Below are positions 45,581-57,864 of a DNA stretch of 64,000 bases, piece by piece. The DNA lies in contig OX463849.1 of NCBI GenBank assembly GCA_949825065.1, positions 42,467,234 to 42,531,233 of the forward strand, written 5' to 3'. Origin of the DNA: Odontocerum albicorne. Its lineage: Eukaryota > Arthropoda > Insecta > Trichoptera > Odontoceridae. The notes beneath the pieces are model-generated. The model did not search any database. It had not been told where the DNA came from and worked only from the letters and a program-made list of their open reading frames with translations. How positions within the stretch are numbered: position 1 is the first letter of the stretch; every line of letters begins with the position of its first letter. A program made the translations under genes and the position numbers.

Positions 45581-46850
45581 TCGATCAATAAGTCCCGGGA
45601 CTTACTACTAAAACAACATTCGTTTGCCAAAATTCTTCTTTATTCATCAACATACTCGTAGTCTCCTTCAAGAGCGCTACATTCATTCCAACGCTTTCCT
45701 AACTTTTCTATGCCAGCCATGTAGAACGATTTATCTTTGGTTTCAAAATAGGCGTTAGTTTCGGCAATCACTTCTTCATTGGAGCCAAATCTGTTTCCCT
45801 GGAGCATCTTTATGAGGTCTGCGAACAGCCAATAGTTGCTGGGGGGCAAATCTGGAGAATACGGTGGGTGCGGATGCAATTCGAAGTTCAACTTATGCAA
45901 TTTGGCCATCGTTACCATTGACTTGTGACACGGTGCATTGTCCTGATGAAAGTTGTCATTTTTTTTCTTCTGGTTTTTTTGGCTGTTTTTTTGCAATTTC
46001 TGCCTTCAAACGCTATGTAATATTCGCTATTGATGGTTTTTGCCTTTTCAAGGTCATCGATGAATATTATACCATGTGCATCCCAAAATACGGAGGCCAT
46101 AATCTTCCCGGCCGATTGTTGAGTTTTTGGTCGCTTCGGACGACTTTCACCGGTTGCTCTTCACTCAGCTGACTGCCGATTTGATTCCGGAGTATAGTGG
46201 TGGATCCAAGTTTCATCCATTGTCACATACTGATGCAAAAACTCCTATTTATTTCGCGTAAACAGCGCTCTGAATCATCGATGCATTGTTGTTTCTGTTC
46301 CATTGAGAAAACGCGGCTCCCATTTCAAAAAAAGCTTTTTCATGACCAAATGTTCATGCAAAACAGTATAAACACTACCAAATGATATCTTCAGGATGTC
46401 AGCTATCTCACGCAACTTTACTATGCGATTTTACATCACGATTTTGAGGTTTTTTTTAATGTTTTCTGGTGTAACAGCCTCATTTGGACGACCAGAGCGT
46501 TCAGCATCATTTGTGTCTGTACGACCGCGTTTGAAATCAGCATACCACCAACAAATGGTTGTTTTCGACGGAGCAGAGCCCGGATAACACTTTTCAAGCC
46601 ATCGCTGAGTTTGAACGGTATATTTTCCCATTAAAAAACAATGTTTTATCAACACACGAAATTCGGTTTTTTCCATTGTTTTGATAATAGCAAAAGTAGC
46701 GTCACTAAAACCACTGTAACTCAATGACACAATGTTGGAATGTCATGAAAGTTTGACACATAACTTCTAAAGGTTGGTACTAACTGAGAATGGTATGGAT
46801 TTGTTATTAGAGGCGCCATCTGTTGGTTAGTCCCGGGAATTGTTGATTGA
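45581..46850 (-). mobile_element. mariner, full length, decayed
   Basis: Ends are TCGATCAATAAGTCCCGGGA and (reverse complement) TCAATCAACAATTCCCGGGA. TA follows at 46851-46852; the left TA has become CA. Minus-strand fragments run in order: N-terminal HTH (CFLMGKYTVQTQRWLEKCYP from 46730), catalytic VFWDAHGIIFIDDLEKAK (46100), NFHQDNAPCHKSM and YSPDLPPSNYWLFADL (45996-45640), ending EGDYEYVDE. The third catalytic Asp is Asn here (PPSNYW). Several frameshifts. Confidence 0.9.
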
Positions 46851-46852
46851 TA

Positions 46853-48199
46853 CGTTACGTTTTTTGTGTGCGAGTGTTGAGTAGTGCAACACGATGAGCA
46901 TCTGATATCCTGCTCATAGTTGAAGACAATCTGCAGCCAGGATTTAGAGCTGCCAGTGACAAGTCTGCCTGCACTGAAGATGCAAATATTGAAAGAAGTC
47001 CAGACATGAAAGTAAGTAAGTAGGAGGTAGTTAAATAAAAAAGCGATAAGTATGAGTTATCTTTATTCTCTATTGAATACTTGTATAAAGAACTTATATC
47101 TTGATGATGTATATGTATCTAGGTAATACAATCGTAATAAAAGATACCAGTCGAAAAAAATAATTCTAAATACATACCCCAATATTCTGAAAATATTTAC
47201 AAATACTACTGCTTTAATTATGACTTAAAACACTACCTAATTACAAATGAAATAATTATTAATGTGGACGTAGATGTTCTTAAATAATAATTATTGTACA
47301 TTAAATAATACAAAATATACATTTTTAAATAAATTGATTTGTATGTTAAATAAATTCACTATAATTTATCATTAAAAATTTTCAATGAATAATGATGCAT
47401 TATAATACTCTAAATTATCTAGATTTGCATTTACTAGGTTGTTGATTAACCAGGGCAGCAAAAAAAATCGAATTTTTTTATAAGTGATAAATAATTATTT
47501 CAAAATAATCAGATTTTTTACTAGCTCGGTTAACGTGACACTAGAAAATCGAGTGTCTAATGTTTGTGATTATCTATTGCCAAAAATATTTTTTATGCCA
47601 TCAATTCAAATGTTTTATATTTTTTTTTGTAATTTTTCCTTACCTTAAGTGTATGTAACATACAAGAAAATAATAAGAAAATAGTTTCTGGAAAAGATAA
47701 ATGTAAAATAAATGTTTAAGCATCTCAATGAATATTTATATATTTGAGATAACTTGAAAATTCAATTAGAAACCATTTGTAAATAATATCCTGTGTGCGT
47801 TGCGCATCATAATAAATTAATAAATCAAATCAATGTAGATGAATATTCAAGAATTATTTTCTTATTAGTGACAGTTCATTCAATTTGCAAAACACAGTAA
47901 TCTACCAAATATTTTAAAAACAAAAAAGGAACCATAATTTTCAAAAATATAAATTTGCATGGAGTCAACTAATATTGAAAACTTGAACTTTTGTTCAATA
48001 ACCAAGAACAATAAAATTATGCACAAATTTTCAGTTAAGGAAATAAAAAATATTTCTTGAAGGTCGTAACATGACAGGTGATTAAGAATGTGTTAAGGAT
48101 GATAATTTATAAAACACAAAATAAACTAAAATTGACTACAAAGTGTATTGACAATAATTTCAGTTATAAAATCAAATTGATCATGAACATGAATATATA
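46853..48199. other. unassigned intergenic sequence
   Basis: A short stretch at 46915-47010 has VEDNLQPGFRAASDKSACTE coding followed by GTAAGTAAG, which looks exon-like, but I recognise neither protein nor partner exon. The remainder is AT-rich. Confidence 0.3.
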
Positions 48200-49444
48200 T
48201 TGGGTGTACAATTAGTTGGGTCCGTTTTTTTGTGTTCAAAAATGCATTTATTTCTAAACAAAATGAATGAACAGATCAATTAAAGTATTGTCCATCGCTG
48301 GCTACTACTTTTTCCCACATCTCAGGCAATTTTCGAATTCCATCACGAAAAAATGACTCGTTTTTTGAGGCGATCCAAGTTTGGAGCCAATTTTCGGTTT
48401 CTACGAAAGAAGTGACCCGGTGACCTGCCAAATCGTGCTGCATCCTTCGGAACAACCAGTAATCAGAAGGAGCAATGTCCAGGAAATACAGCGGGTGCAG
48501 TAAAACATCCCATTTGAGCGTTTCCAAATATTTTTTTACGACTTTTGCGACATGAGGCCGAGTGTTGTCATGAAGAAGAATAACTTTATCATGTCTTTGC
48601 TTGTATTCCGGCCGTTTTTCTCGCAATGCACGGCTCAAACGAATTAATTGTAGCCGATACTGATCGCCCGTAATGGAATCACCAGGTTTCAGCACCTCAT
48701 AGTAAACAACACCCCTTTGGTCCCACGACAACAGAGCATGATCTTCTGTTTTGGTGTTGATGTTGAGCTTAGCGTAGTATTTTTTCTTCTTGGGGTTGTT
48801 GTAGAATATCCACTTCTCATCTCCAGTTACAATCCGATGCAAAAAACTTTTCTTTGTTGCCTTTGAATCAGCTGCTCGCAAGTGAAAAATCGCCTTTCAA
48901 CGTCTCTCAGTTTCAGTTCATAAGGCACCCTATTTCCTTGTTTTTGAATCATTCCCATGGCTCTCAATCGTACGGAAACGGCTTGTTGAGTCACTCCCAA
49001 TGATTCTGCAAGCTCCTCTTGCGTTTGACTCTGATCTTCTTCGAGTAATGCCTCTAATTCTTTGTCCTCGAATTTTTTTGGCTGTCCAGAGTGAGGCTTG
49101 TCTTCGACGCAGAAATCTCCATTGAAACGTCGAAACCATTCCCTTCATGATTTATCAGTTGGAGCAGTGTCACCATACACTTCGACAAGCATTCAATGCA
49201 CTTTTCTTCCAATTAAAGCAGAAAATTAAAACCTCCCGCAAATGCTGCTTGATTAACACAAAATTCGACATTTTCAACACTGTACAAAACAAGGTTTTTG
49301 CATGAAACTCAAAGCGATATAAACTGAATATTATTGGCAAATGTCTAACCTCTCGGAAACCGCCAAAATCGGCTGTCACTATGAACCATTCATAACAGCC
49401 AGAGCCATCTTTTGGAAACGGACCGATCTAATTTGTACTCCTAA
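48200..49444 (-). mobile_element. mariner, full length, frameshifted
   Basis: Ends TTGGGTGTACAATTAGTTGG and (reverse complement) TTAGGAGTACAAATTAGATC, with TA on both sides. Minus-strand frames: N-terminal part 49379-48930 in pieces, then one long frame 48881-48276 with GDEKWIFYNNPK, VILLHDNTRPHVAK and YFLDIAPSDYWLF, an intact DD34D triad. The GQYFN end is typical. A frameshift near 48885-48930 separates HTH and catalytic parts. Confidence 0.92.
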
Positions 49445-49529
49445 TACATACTGTCGTTGATATTTTCAATCAACAAAAAAAAAATCATGTTATATACATA
49501 AGCTTTAGTGTGAGATTATGGTAAAAAAT

Positions 49530-50395
49530 AAGAAACTGTATTGTGCATTTGTGGAAAAAAGAGTACGATCGAGTGATAAGGGACAAACTATGGAAAATAT
49601 TAAATGAATATGGTGTTGAATGTAAATGAATACATGGTATTACATCACAATATACTGAAAGTAGAGCATGTATTAGAGTGAATGGCTCCTTGACTGAGTG
49701 GTTTAATATTTCAAGAGGTAAAGCAATGATGTGTCATGTCACCCTGGTGGTTTGATATTTACATATTGTAGATTTGTTTGTGAAGGAACCACAGTTCAAT
49801 GGGTGACATTCAAATCTCGAATGGGAATGTGTGCCAGATTGTTGTATGCTGATGACATGATAGTGTTACCGGAGAATGAGGATGAATTATAGTCTAATAA
49901 GCTAATTGTATGAGATGTGCAAAGAGAAAGATCTGAAGACGAATATTGCGAAATATAAAGTCACCATGATAAAGTAAATGCGATTTATGGATGAGTAATA
50001 AAAGATTAGAGCAATTCAGAGCCGAATAAATGCTGTAGAAATGCGTGCACTTAGAATAATATGGGGTGATAATGTATGATAGAATACGGAATGAAGTGAT
50101 TAGGGATGAATGTGGAACAAATAAATGAAGAAAGCCTAACAAAACAAATATACAGTGCAAACGTGAGTGGAATATGTGGTAGAGGAAGACTAAGGCAAGT
50201 ATGGTTGGATCAAGTGTATATTTTTTAAGAAGGAAATATGAAAAGTCAGAGAAACATAGTAGCTGTAGAAGGTGTATGGATGTAGTAGAGGAAAGATGTG
50301 TGTTGTGATAGGAAACTCTGGCACTCTCTCTTCTTTACCTACCCTGACAGGGAGATGACGTGATGGTATGCGTGTAACTTTTATAACCTTTTACA
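49530..50395 (+). mobile_element. LINE remnant (RT to 3' end)
   Basis: Shifted frames read CAFVxxxEYDRVIRDKLWKI-like, SQYTESRACIRVNGSLTEWF and MCQIVVCxxxDDMIVLPENE (YADD region), then a long degenerate stretch to a 3' end with TACCCTGACAGGGAGATGA and GGTATGCGTGTAA. The 3' end recurs at 1611, 57865 and 62540 on the opposite strand. Clade assignment is uncertain. Confidence 0.75.
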
Positions 50396-51497
50396 AAAAG
50401 AAATTAATACAATAAAGAGCACATAACACTCAAATTAAAATATTAAGTAAGAAATGTACATAGTTGTGATGAAACAATAATAAATTATCAATTTACCGAG
50501 TAACACTGTTGAAATAATCTATATAAATTAAAAATGTTTTTGGACTTCATTTGCACTTAAGGATATATACCCAGAACTAACTTGCATTTAGGGATATATA
50601 TATATACCCAGAACTAACTTTCTCTTAAAAGTTATTTAAAAATAAAATATTCATAACATAAAACCAGCTCATCAGTTTTCAAGACATTATAAGAACAATT
50701 TTTAACCAATGTGCAAAGAATTTTCTAATATTATTTTGTATACTTATTTGTATCATCTTCATTAACATCTTTTTACAAAAACAAAAAAAACATTTTCAAC
50801 TAAAAATAAGTGGCTTGATAAAAAAAATATTGATAAAGGAAAAAAATTACAAAAAAAGATACATAAAAAAAAACAGCAAAATCAGATTCCAGGGTTTTTA
50901 AAATTTACTTAATTTAAATTTGGATCCAACTGTAATATTAACAAAAAAAGAACTTAATGATTTGGTTAAAGAATACTTAAATTTTATCAGGTGATTATCA
51001 ATTGCAAATTTGCCATACAATGTTTTTATTTTAGCTTGAACAGTATTAGCGTAATCACTCAAGTTTATCTTTCAAATGAAAATAACAAAGTGAATGTCTA
51101 TCATTGGTATTTCAGATAAGTTATAGTTTCAGTCATTAAGACTAAATCTTATACTCATTTCGAATATCAGTTCAAGCTCAAAGAATAAGGCAAATTTCAG
51201 GATGGAATAAGCAGGTACGCGAAAAGTATAACAAAATACAAAATGGTATCATAGCTTAACGTAGGGTGAAAAGGAGCATGGTGAGGTTACTTGGAAATGT
51301 GAAACTAATGGATGACTTAACAAATGTACAACACAAATATGAGAAGTTGGTTTTTAGTCTATTAGTTGCAATTTCTCTCATCATAATCCATAAGCATAGT
51401 TACCAAAGCTTAAACAAATTGCAGCTCTACTGCCTTCCAACTTAGCTACATGTCTTAGTCAAATCCATCTGGATCTGTTCATCACGTTGCTGATAGA
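50396..51497. other. unassigned AT-rich sequence
   Basis: A small duplicated motif (GGGATATATA...CCCAGAACTAACTT, 50560-50622) is the only notable item. Confidence 0.4.
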
Positions 51498-51680
51498 GAA
51501 CCTCCGTGGTAAGACACCTATCTTCAGACTCAGAAATTGCAGGTTTAGGTACCCAATTTTTTAAAAAGGGTTTTCCCCTCAGGTCTATTTTATATTTTTC
51601 TGATTGGTAGAAAGAGATTGCCACATGACAATAAACCCGCCCGGTTGTACTGTATACAATGAAAGCGTAATACAATAAAA
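51498..51680 (+). repeat. tRNA-like SINE (family 1)
   Basis: A head with CCGTGGTAAGACACCTATC, a diverged B box, then GGTAGAAAGAGATTGCCACA and TGACAATAAACCCGCCCGGT, matching the 44.9 kb copy, and an AATACAATAAAA tail. Confidence 0.65.
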
Positions 51681-51689
51681 ATGAGATGC

Positions 51690-51836
51690 ATGATCACGTG
51701 GTAACGCCCTGGACTTCTATGTGAAAGGTCATCGGTTCGAACCCCGCGCTGTGCTAATCCCCTGAAATGACGCAGATATTTTTTCCGCCTAGTATTTGGG
51801 GGCATAAGGATGCCTATGACTTCGATCATATATATT
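51690..51836 (+). repeat. tRNA-like SINE (family 2)
   Basis: CACGTGGTAACGCCCTGGAC (A box) and TCATCGGTTCGAACCCCGCG (perfect B box GGTTCGAACC), then GTATTTGGGGGCATAAGGAT. Best preserved of the two family-2 copies. Confidence 0.72.
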
Positions 51837-52525
51837 CTTTCAAAAAGAGGAGAGAAAAACATGCCAGTGTGCTTTGATCATTTCACTTCGGTGTACCATC
51901 GGATTCAGTAATGCCGTGTGGCTGGTGAGTTTGCTGGTGTGCAACGGCTCACTTAAAAAAAACCAACTCAACGGTACAGCTTTGTTTTCCAATTGAATTT
52001 GGGATGGCGAGGGGATTCACTACTACGAGGCCTAGCAGCAACGATGAATACAATGGTTAACAAATATAATTTTAAAACAAAGCAATAAGTCTGCCAGATG
52101 TATGTATACGAGCATACATCATGTAATATATAGTGTTTAAATAAATAAGGATACTGGCTTAGTATCCAGGAATATCCGGGTACAATTTCTAGTGGTTGCC
52201 AGACTGGTTGGTTTTACATCAAATCTAGTTTAATTTGAATTTACTGGCGTAGTTGTGTTTAGTAGCTAAAGTAAATTCTAGGAATGCTCTTAGAGTGACA
52301 TCTTTTAACAAACAGCACTATATAACTCATTTGGTAATTGCTATACATACCATTAGAGTACATCTTTTATACAAAAAATTTCGAACTCCATTAATTTTAA
52401 ATATACGACATACTCGTACATTCGTTTTGAAGTCTATCGTAAACTCATACTCTGAATGTCGCATAACCTCTCAACATACTTCAGAATAAATTGCAGGAGG
52501 AGGTTAGAATAAATTGCAGGAGGAT

Positions 52526-52590
52526 AGTACATGTCCATGAATCATTAATGAAACTTGAAGTGTTTCATAAATGATTCATGGATATGTACT
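52526..52590. repeat. 29-bp near-perfect hairpin
   Basis: The left arm, starting AGTACATGTCCATGAATCAT, pairs with the right arm (52562-52590) with only two mismatches in 29, around a TTGAAGT loop. It could be a MITE relic or a small-RNA precursor. There is no direct evidence of transcription. Confidence 0.7.
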
Positions 52591-52764
52591 GTCAACTTAA
52601 TATCTCTTATTAAAGATTAGCATTTCAATAAACAATAAACAAAACGAAGATTTAACAATATACACAGAGCCTCGATTATAAGCTTGTTGATTAAGTGATG
52701 AAATTTTAATACTTAGGTATTGACATCTTCAATCACAATTATCTTTACAACAAAGTGAGGGTAC

Positions 52765-53116
52765 AAACATATAAAGCAGCCGCAACAGGAACGCAATTCA
52801 AACGAGGAACTGATCCAGCTAGAAACAGAACGAGCACTTAATGAGGAGCCAGAGCCTGCTTTACTCATATGCCAACAGCTAACAGCAAAACACTTGTCGA
52901 ATGTGCTTTACGAGTATTATTTCGAGCAGGGAATGAACATCCTTCAAAATGATCCCGACGAAGAACGCAGCGCTAAAGTGTCTCGAGGAGTAAACTTAGC
53001 CATTACCTGTTACAAAACACTGCAAGGCGAAGCAGACAACGTTGGACCAATATTTTAAACTGGATCAATCCACAACAGCGGAAAGTGATGATGGCAGCAT
53101 ATTATACGAGTAGCTT
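52765..53116 (+). mobile_element. pogo/Tigger transposase C-terminal remnant
   Basis: An open stretch without ATG encodes EELIQLETERALNEEPEPAL, QLTAKHLSNVLYEYYFEQGM and DPDEERSAKVSRGVNLAITC. After a one-base shift it continues TLDQYFKLDQSTTAESDD. This is the acidic C-terminal region of Tigger-type transposases. A TIR-like CAGAGCCTCGATTATAAGC occurs about 100 bp upstream (52671), suggesting an internally deleted copy. Confidence 0.72.
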
Positions 53117-53299
53117 ACTGATTCTTCATGTTAATGTTCGTCATCAGATTAAAATAGTTTTTCAACATTTTATTTTATGTTTTTTATTATAATAGGAGCA
53201 GTAGACAACCAAAATTTCTACGCCATTTTAATATTTCATCTTTCATAAGAACGTACTCAAAATTTCATTTCGATCTGTCAATTCATTCTTTGTTTACAA

Positions 53300-54008
53300 G
53301 CCATTTGAAGTTGACGTGTCAGTGTATTTTTTAACAATGGAAAAATCTGAATATCGTGCAGTGATTAAATTCTTTGTTTTGGAAGGTTTATCGGCTACTG
53401 AGATCCATGCAAAGATGGTGAAAGTATTAAAGGAGTCTTCTCCTTCATTTCCAACCGTTCACCGATGGGTTTTGGAGTTTAAGCGTGGCCGTACAAGCGT
53501 TGAAGACGATCCATGCTCAGGACGTCCAAAAAGTGCATCAACACCAGAAATCATAGCGAAAATACAGGATATGGTTTTGAAAGATCATCGATCGACTGTG
53601 GATGTGATAGCTGACACCATAGGCATCTCACATGGAACAACATGGCATATTTTGGCTGAAGTTTTGGGTTTCAAAAAACTGTGTGCACAATGGGTGCCGC
53701 ATTTGCTAACAATGTAACAAAAACACGTTCGAATGCGACTTTCTGAGCAACATTTGGAGCAATTTCGAAAGGATAAAAAGGATTTTCTGCGTCGATTCAT
53801 CACTATGGATGAGACTTGGGTCTACCACCATGATCCTGAATCAAAACAAGAGGCTAAGGAGTGGTGTGAACCAGGCACTTTGGCTCCGAAGCGAGTTCGT
53901 GTCCAGAAATCGGCCAAGAAGCGTCAGTTTTTTGGGATGCAAAAGGAATTTTATTGATAGATTATCTCCAAACTGGTAAGACAATCAACTCTGATTATTA
54001 TTGTGACC
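53300..54008 (+). mobile_element. mariner fragment, 5' two thirds
   Basis: The transposase start MEKSEYRAVIKFFVLEGLSA at 53337 (HTH), VIADTIGISHGTTWHILAEV (second HTH) and QWVPHLLTM precede a TAA at 53716-53718. RMRLSEQHLEQFRKDKKDFL and MDETWVYHHDPESKQE follow, then a frameshift near 53930. The element ends abruptly after NSDYYCDLL at a fold-back junction (53991-54030); the last two catalytic Asp are missing. Confidence 0.85.
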
Positions 54009-54030
54009 TTTTGGTCACAATAATAATCAG
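53991..54030. repeat. perfect 18-bp fold-back at a mariner breakpoint
   Basis: CTGATTATTATTGTGACC, TTTT, then the exact reverse complement. The left arm is mariner coding sequence (SDYYCDL). The right arm is an inverted copy of it. Confidence 0.92.
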
Positions 54031-54830
54031 AAAAATTTATACAAAATTACATGTTGTACGAATACTGTCGAAAAAATAATCCAACAACTGCAACTAAAAA
54101 CATTTGCGACACATTTGGAGAATGTTTAACTGTTTGACAATGCCAAATGTGGTTTAAACAATTTAAAAGTGGTGATTTTAATCTAAAAAACAATCCTCGA
54201 AGTGAAAAAGTAGTGAAAGTGGGTGATGATGTATTGCGTACAGAAATCAAATCAAATCCAACACTGACTATATGACAATTAGCTGACAAGCTTGGATACT
54301 CAAAATCTAGTGTGCAAGAACATCTGAAAAAAATCGGCAAGATTGTGAAGCAGGGTGTATGGATACCGCACCATCTAACGGATGAGACCAAAGTGGTACG
54401 CAAGCGCCATGTGTTTGTGAAGATTTAATCGAAAAAGAGAAACAAACACTCCGTTTTTACACCATTTAGTGACCGAAGACGAAAAGTGGGTGCTATATTC
54501 GAACCAACGACGTAAACGCCAATGGTTTTCAAAGGGGCAGGTAGCAAAACCAGCCCCTTGACCGAGTCAACTGCAAAAAAAGTGCTTTTGTGTGTATGGT
54601 GGGATGCAAAAGGCATAATTTATCACCAAGTCCTTCCTTACGGTAAAACAATTGAAGTATACTGTGCCCAACTCGAAAATTTTAATGCAGCAATAAGGCT
54701 AAAGAGACCTGGTTTTTTTCAATCGACATGACAACGCCCGACCCCATACATTGAAGATGACTGAAAATAAAATAAAGGAGCTTGGATGGAAAACTATTCT
54801 TCACCCACCATATAGTCTTGTGGGATGAAA
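54031..54830 (+). mobile_element. second mariner remnant, different subfamily
   Basis: Decayed frames: CQMWFKQFKSGDFNLKNNPR (HTH), ADKLGYSKSSVQEHLKKIGK, GVWIPHHLTDETKVVRKRH, then KVLLCVWWDAKGIIYHQVLP and RPTPY. Ends near LGWKTILHPPYS. Multiple stops and shifts. It abuts the previous fragment with no intact ends. Confidence 0.85.
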
Positions 54831-55422
54831 TATAAATTTTCTAACGTCTCAATGTTAACTGGAGTTAACCTAAGAGTGATCTTTGGTCATTAAATGGCAC
54901 AAGAAAAATAAATAAATGTAAATGCAATAATGTTAAAATTTACCATTAAACTTTTTTTATTGAAAATACTGATATTATACCACCATAATATCTTTTTCAA
55001 ACCCAATTAGTTTCGGGTTTCAAGACTCATTTTCAGGAGTATGTTCAACAATGTTTTTTCAATTTATGTTAAAAGTTTTATGGTAAGTTCCTACGAATGA
55101 GGTATTTGATTTGCTTTAAACAGCTAACAAAGAACTTGCAAACGAAGATCTGCTTGAAATTAAAAAGCGAGGAAAAATAGATAAAGCCAAATTAGCCATA
55201 TATTAGTTCCTTCACATTTAAGGGATTCAAAGAGGTATAAAATTTCAAGAACTTATTGAGATTTTTAAATATCAAATTTGAGTATAGCAGTTAAATCACT
55301 AGAGATTTACAAAATGCTACTGTCTGTATGTATGAATTTATATTTTATAAAGACAAAGGATGTCTTGCAAGCTAATGACCATTGTAGCTTATGTCAACTC
55401 CTTATACATCTAGTAAGCTTAA
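54831..55422. other. unassigned AT-rich sequence
   Basis: No recognised feature. Confidence 0.4.
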
Positions 55423-55657
55423 CACGTTCTCTGCCAACAAGTTTTGTCATAAAATAACTCTGAGGCCAAGTTGCGGTAACATGCGGAAGGGCCGCGTCAA
55501 GCAATCTCAGTAACGTTTAACACAGAACTCGTGACTGACAGCACTGAATGGCAAGTTAAAGTAGGTACTCAGTGTCAGCCACTGGTGACAGACATAGCCC
55601 CGCCCCATTGGAGTATTCCAGTGTCAGTCACCCGTGACTGACAAGGCGGTCAATGTG
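55423..55657. mobile_element. piggyBac-like MITE, 235 bp
   Basis: TTAA at 55419-55422 and 55658-55661 flank CACGTTCTCTGCC and (reverse complement) CACATTGACCGCC. Internal palindrome GTCAGTCACCCGTGACTGAC (one central mismatch) and related GTGACTGACA / GTGACAGAC copies recall the GTGACC palindromes of the 13.2 kb element. Confidence 0.65.
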
Positions 55658-56219
55658 TTAAACAGAGCACCACATCTTCGAGTGAAGTTGTCTACAAAAG
55701 TTGTTTTTCGTTTTACTTGCAACCTTATTTATTTTTAATCTTTCTTTTCACAAATAAATTTTACATATAGAGCATTTGTAGTTGTTTTTTTTAATGTTCT
55801 CATATGTCAACTATTATTTTTGTGGACATGATATTTATAATACTATTTCTATGGGAAACTATTTCACACTTTACAAGTTCGTATTTTCCAAGAGAAAGTT
55901 GGTAATGATATATTTTGTAAATACAGGAAACATATGTCTATATATTTTTTCAGTTAAATACACATTATAAAAGCAGTAGGTACAATTAGGTGACATTTGA
56001 GATGTCTCTTTTGGTTTTTTGAAACTATTTACATAAAAGTAAATTATATCTAATAAGTTTGTATTCAGTAAATGAATTTATACATTTCGTTTAAAAAACT
56101 ACCTTCAATATAATTTCATTCATGATGGATTGCTTGAATGAATTATCTTATGCCTTTGGCATTTTGTGATAGCGAGTTTATAAAATATTAAAGAAAATGA
56201 ATTGGTTTCTTCAATTATA

Positions 56220-57137
56220 CGAGGGTCATCTAGAAAGTAAGGTTACAAAGGCTCCTGAAGTCGGGGGGGAATTTTTTTGTTTCGAAGTTGGCGCACCTGG
56301 CGTGTAGGGGGGATCCTAACGGTCAGTTTGTTTGGTCCCGCGTGTCTGTCAGTCATTTTGTTCAGTCACAGTAAATTCTTCCGATGGAGAGGTCGTCGCG
56401 CGCTCCCGCCACAAAACGTCCACGCGGTCATCCGTTTTTTGATTTTGCAGAACAATACCGCCGCGAATATCCATCGGAAGCTCGTGGAAGTTTATGGTAG
56501 TGATGTGATGAGTCGACAACATGTCACGAAGTGGGTTAGGTTGTTCAGAGAAAACCGTACTGATACTCACGACGAGGCAAGGCAGTGATTTCTGACGAAC
56601 TTGTGCAAAAAATTGAAAAACCAGTGTGAAATGACCGCCGTGTGACGCTTGATGACCTTCACGAAGAATTTCCTGACATTTCTCGAAGTCTCCTTGGTGA
56701 TATTGTGTTGGAAAAACTTGGTTACAAGAAGTTGTGTGCGAGATGGATGCCCAGAATGCTCACACCGGAGCACCGTCAAAATCGCGTGACCGTTGCGTAT
56801 GAATTTTGCGTATCGTTTTGCACAGGAGGGAGAAGCTTTTCTGGACTCTATCGTGACAGGGGATGAGATGTGGGTGTGTCACTACACCCCTACAATTTTC
56901 CAACGATCAGGAGGTCGAGGAAGCTGTGAAGAAGTGGCTGAAAGAGCTGGCGGCGGAGGTCTATGACACTGGCATACAAAAGCTGGTGCCCCGACTACAG
57001 AAATGTCTCAATTTCGACGGCGATTACGTTGAAAAATACTTGAATATATTTGTGAAGTATCCTGTGAATTTCAATTAAATACAAGCATTTTTCGATCCTA
57101 CATAAATGTTGTAACCTTACTTTCTGGATGACCTTCG
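56220..57137 (+). mobile_element. mariner deletion derivative, copy 2
   Basis: 918 bp, TA at 56218-56219 and 57138-57139, with ends CGAGGGTCATCTAGAAAGTA and (3', reverse complement) CGAAGGTCATCCAGAAAGTA. Encodes NVHAVIRFLILQNNTAANIH, LHEEFPDISRSLLGDIVLEK, RWMPRMLTPEHRQNRVTVA and GDEMWVCHYTP. It then jumps to FSNDQEVEEAVKKWLKELAA and GDYVEK across the same deletion junction (about 56889-56893) as copy 1. Several point lesions. Confidence 0.92.
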
Positions 57138-57864
57138 TATTTCAGTAATGGGTAAAATAAAAGTCGATATAATTCATAATTTAATTGATGTTATTAAGAT
57201 ATTGAAAGCATCAATATTTGTGGGGTTAAATGCTAATTTTGTTTTTATTGTACTTTATTCCCATTATTATTTTAACATGATTATCTATGAATATAAAATG
57301 ATAGAAATATAAACTTTATCAAATGATACAAAAAGTAAGATTCATGAGAATATAGTTATGCATGTTGTTCTCACAAAATACATATTTAAAGACCATATAC
57401 TAAATTTGTAATAAACAATAGCTCAGTAAACTTAATTGATAAAGATATTAAGTATAATCGACACAAAAAAAACCTTTTTTTTTAATTACGAACTCTTGCA
57501 AAAATATACATTTTTCATATGTAAAAAAAAAATACATGATAGAACTTAAAAAAACTGTATTAAGCTTTTCCAAATGTGTTTATTCCGTAATTCAAAATGT
57601 TATAGATAATTATAAAATACTCCATAGAGGAATATAAAAACATATATCATAGTAATATCTCTTAATATTATATTTAAATTAATTATGAATTGGGGGTTAT
57701 GGTATAAAATGCAGGAGACATATTTATAAAATAAATGTTGTCTTCAAATCTTTAACGCGAAATTGAGTTTCAAAGATTTTGTTTTCTAAAATGTATGCAA
57801 AATTATATTCACTAAAATTTATACAAGTGATTTACTTTTAAACAAGTACTGATATACATACATA
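57138..57864. other. unassigned AT-rich sequence
   Basis: No recognised feature. Confidence 0.4.
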
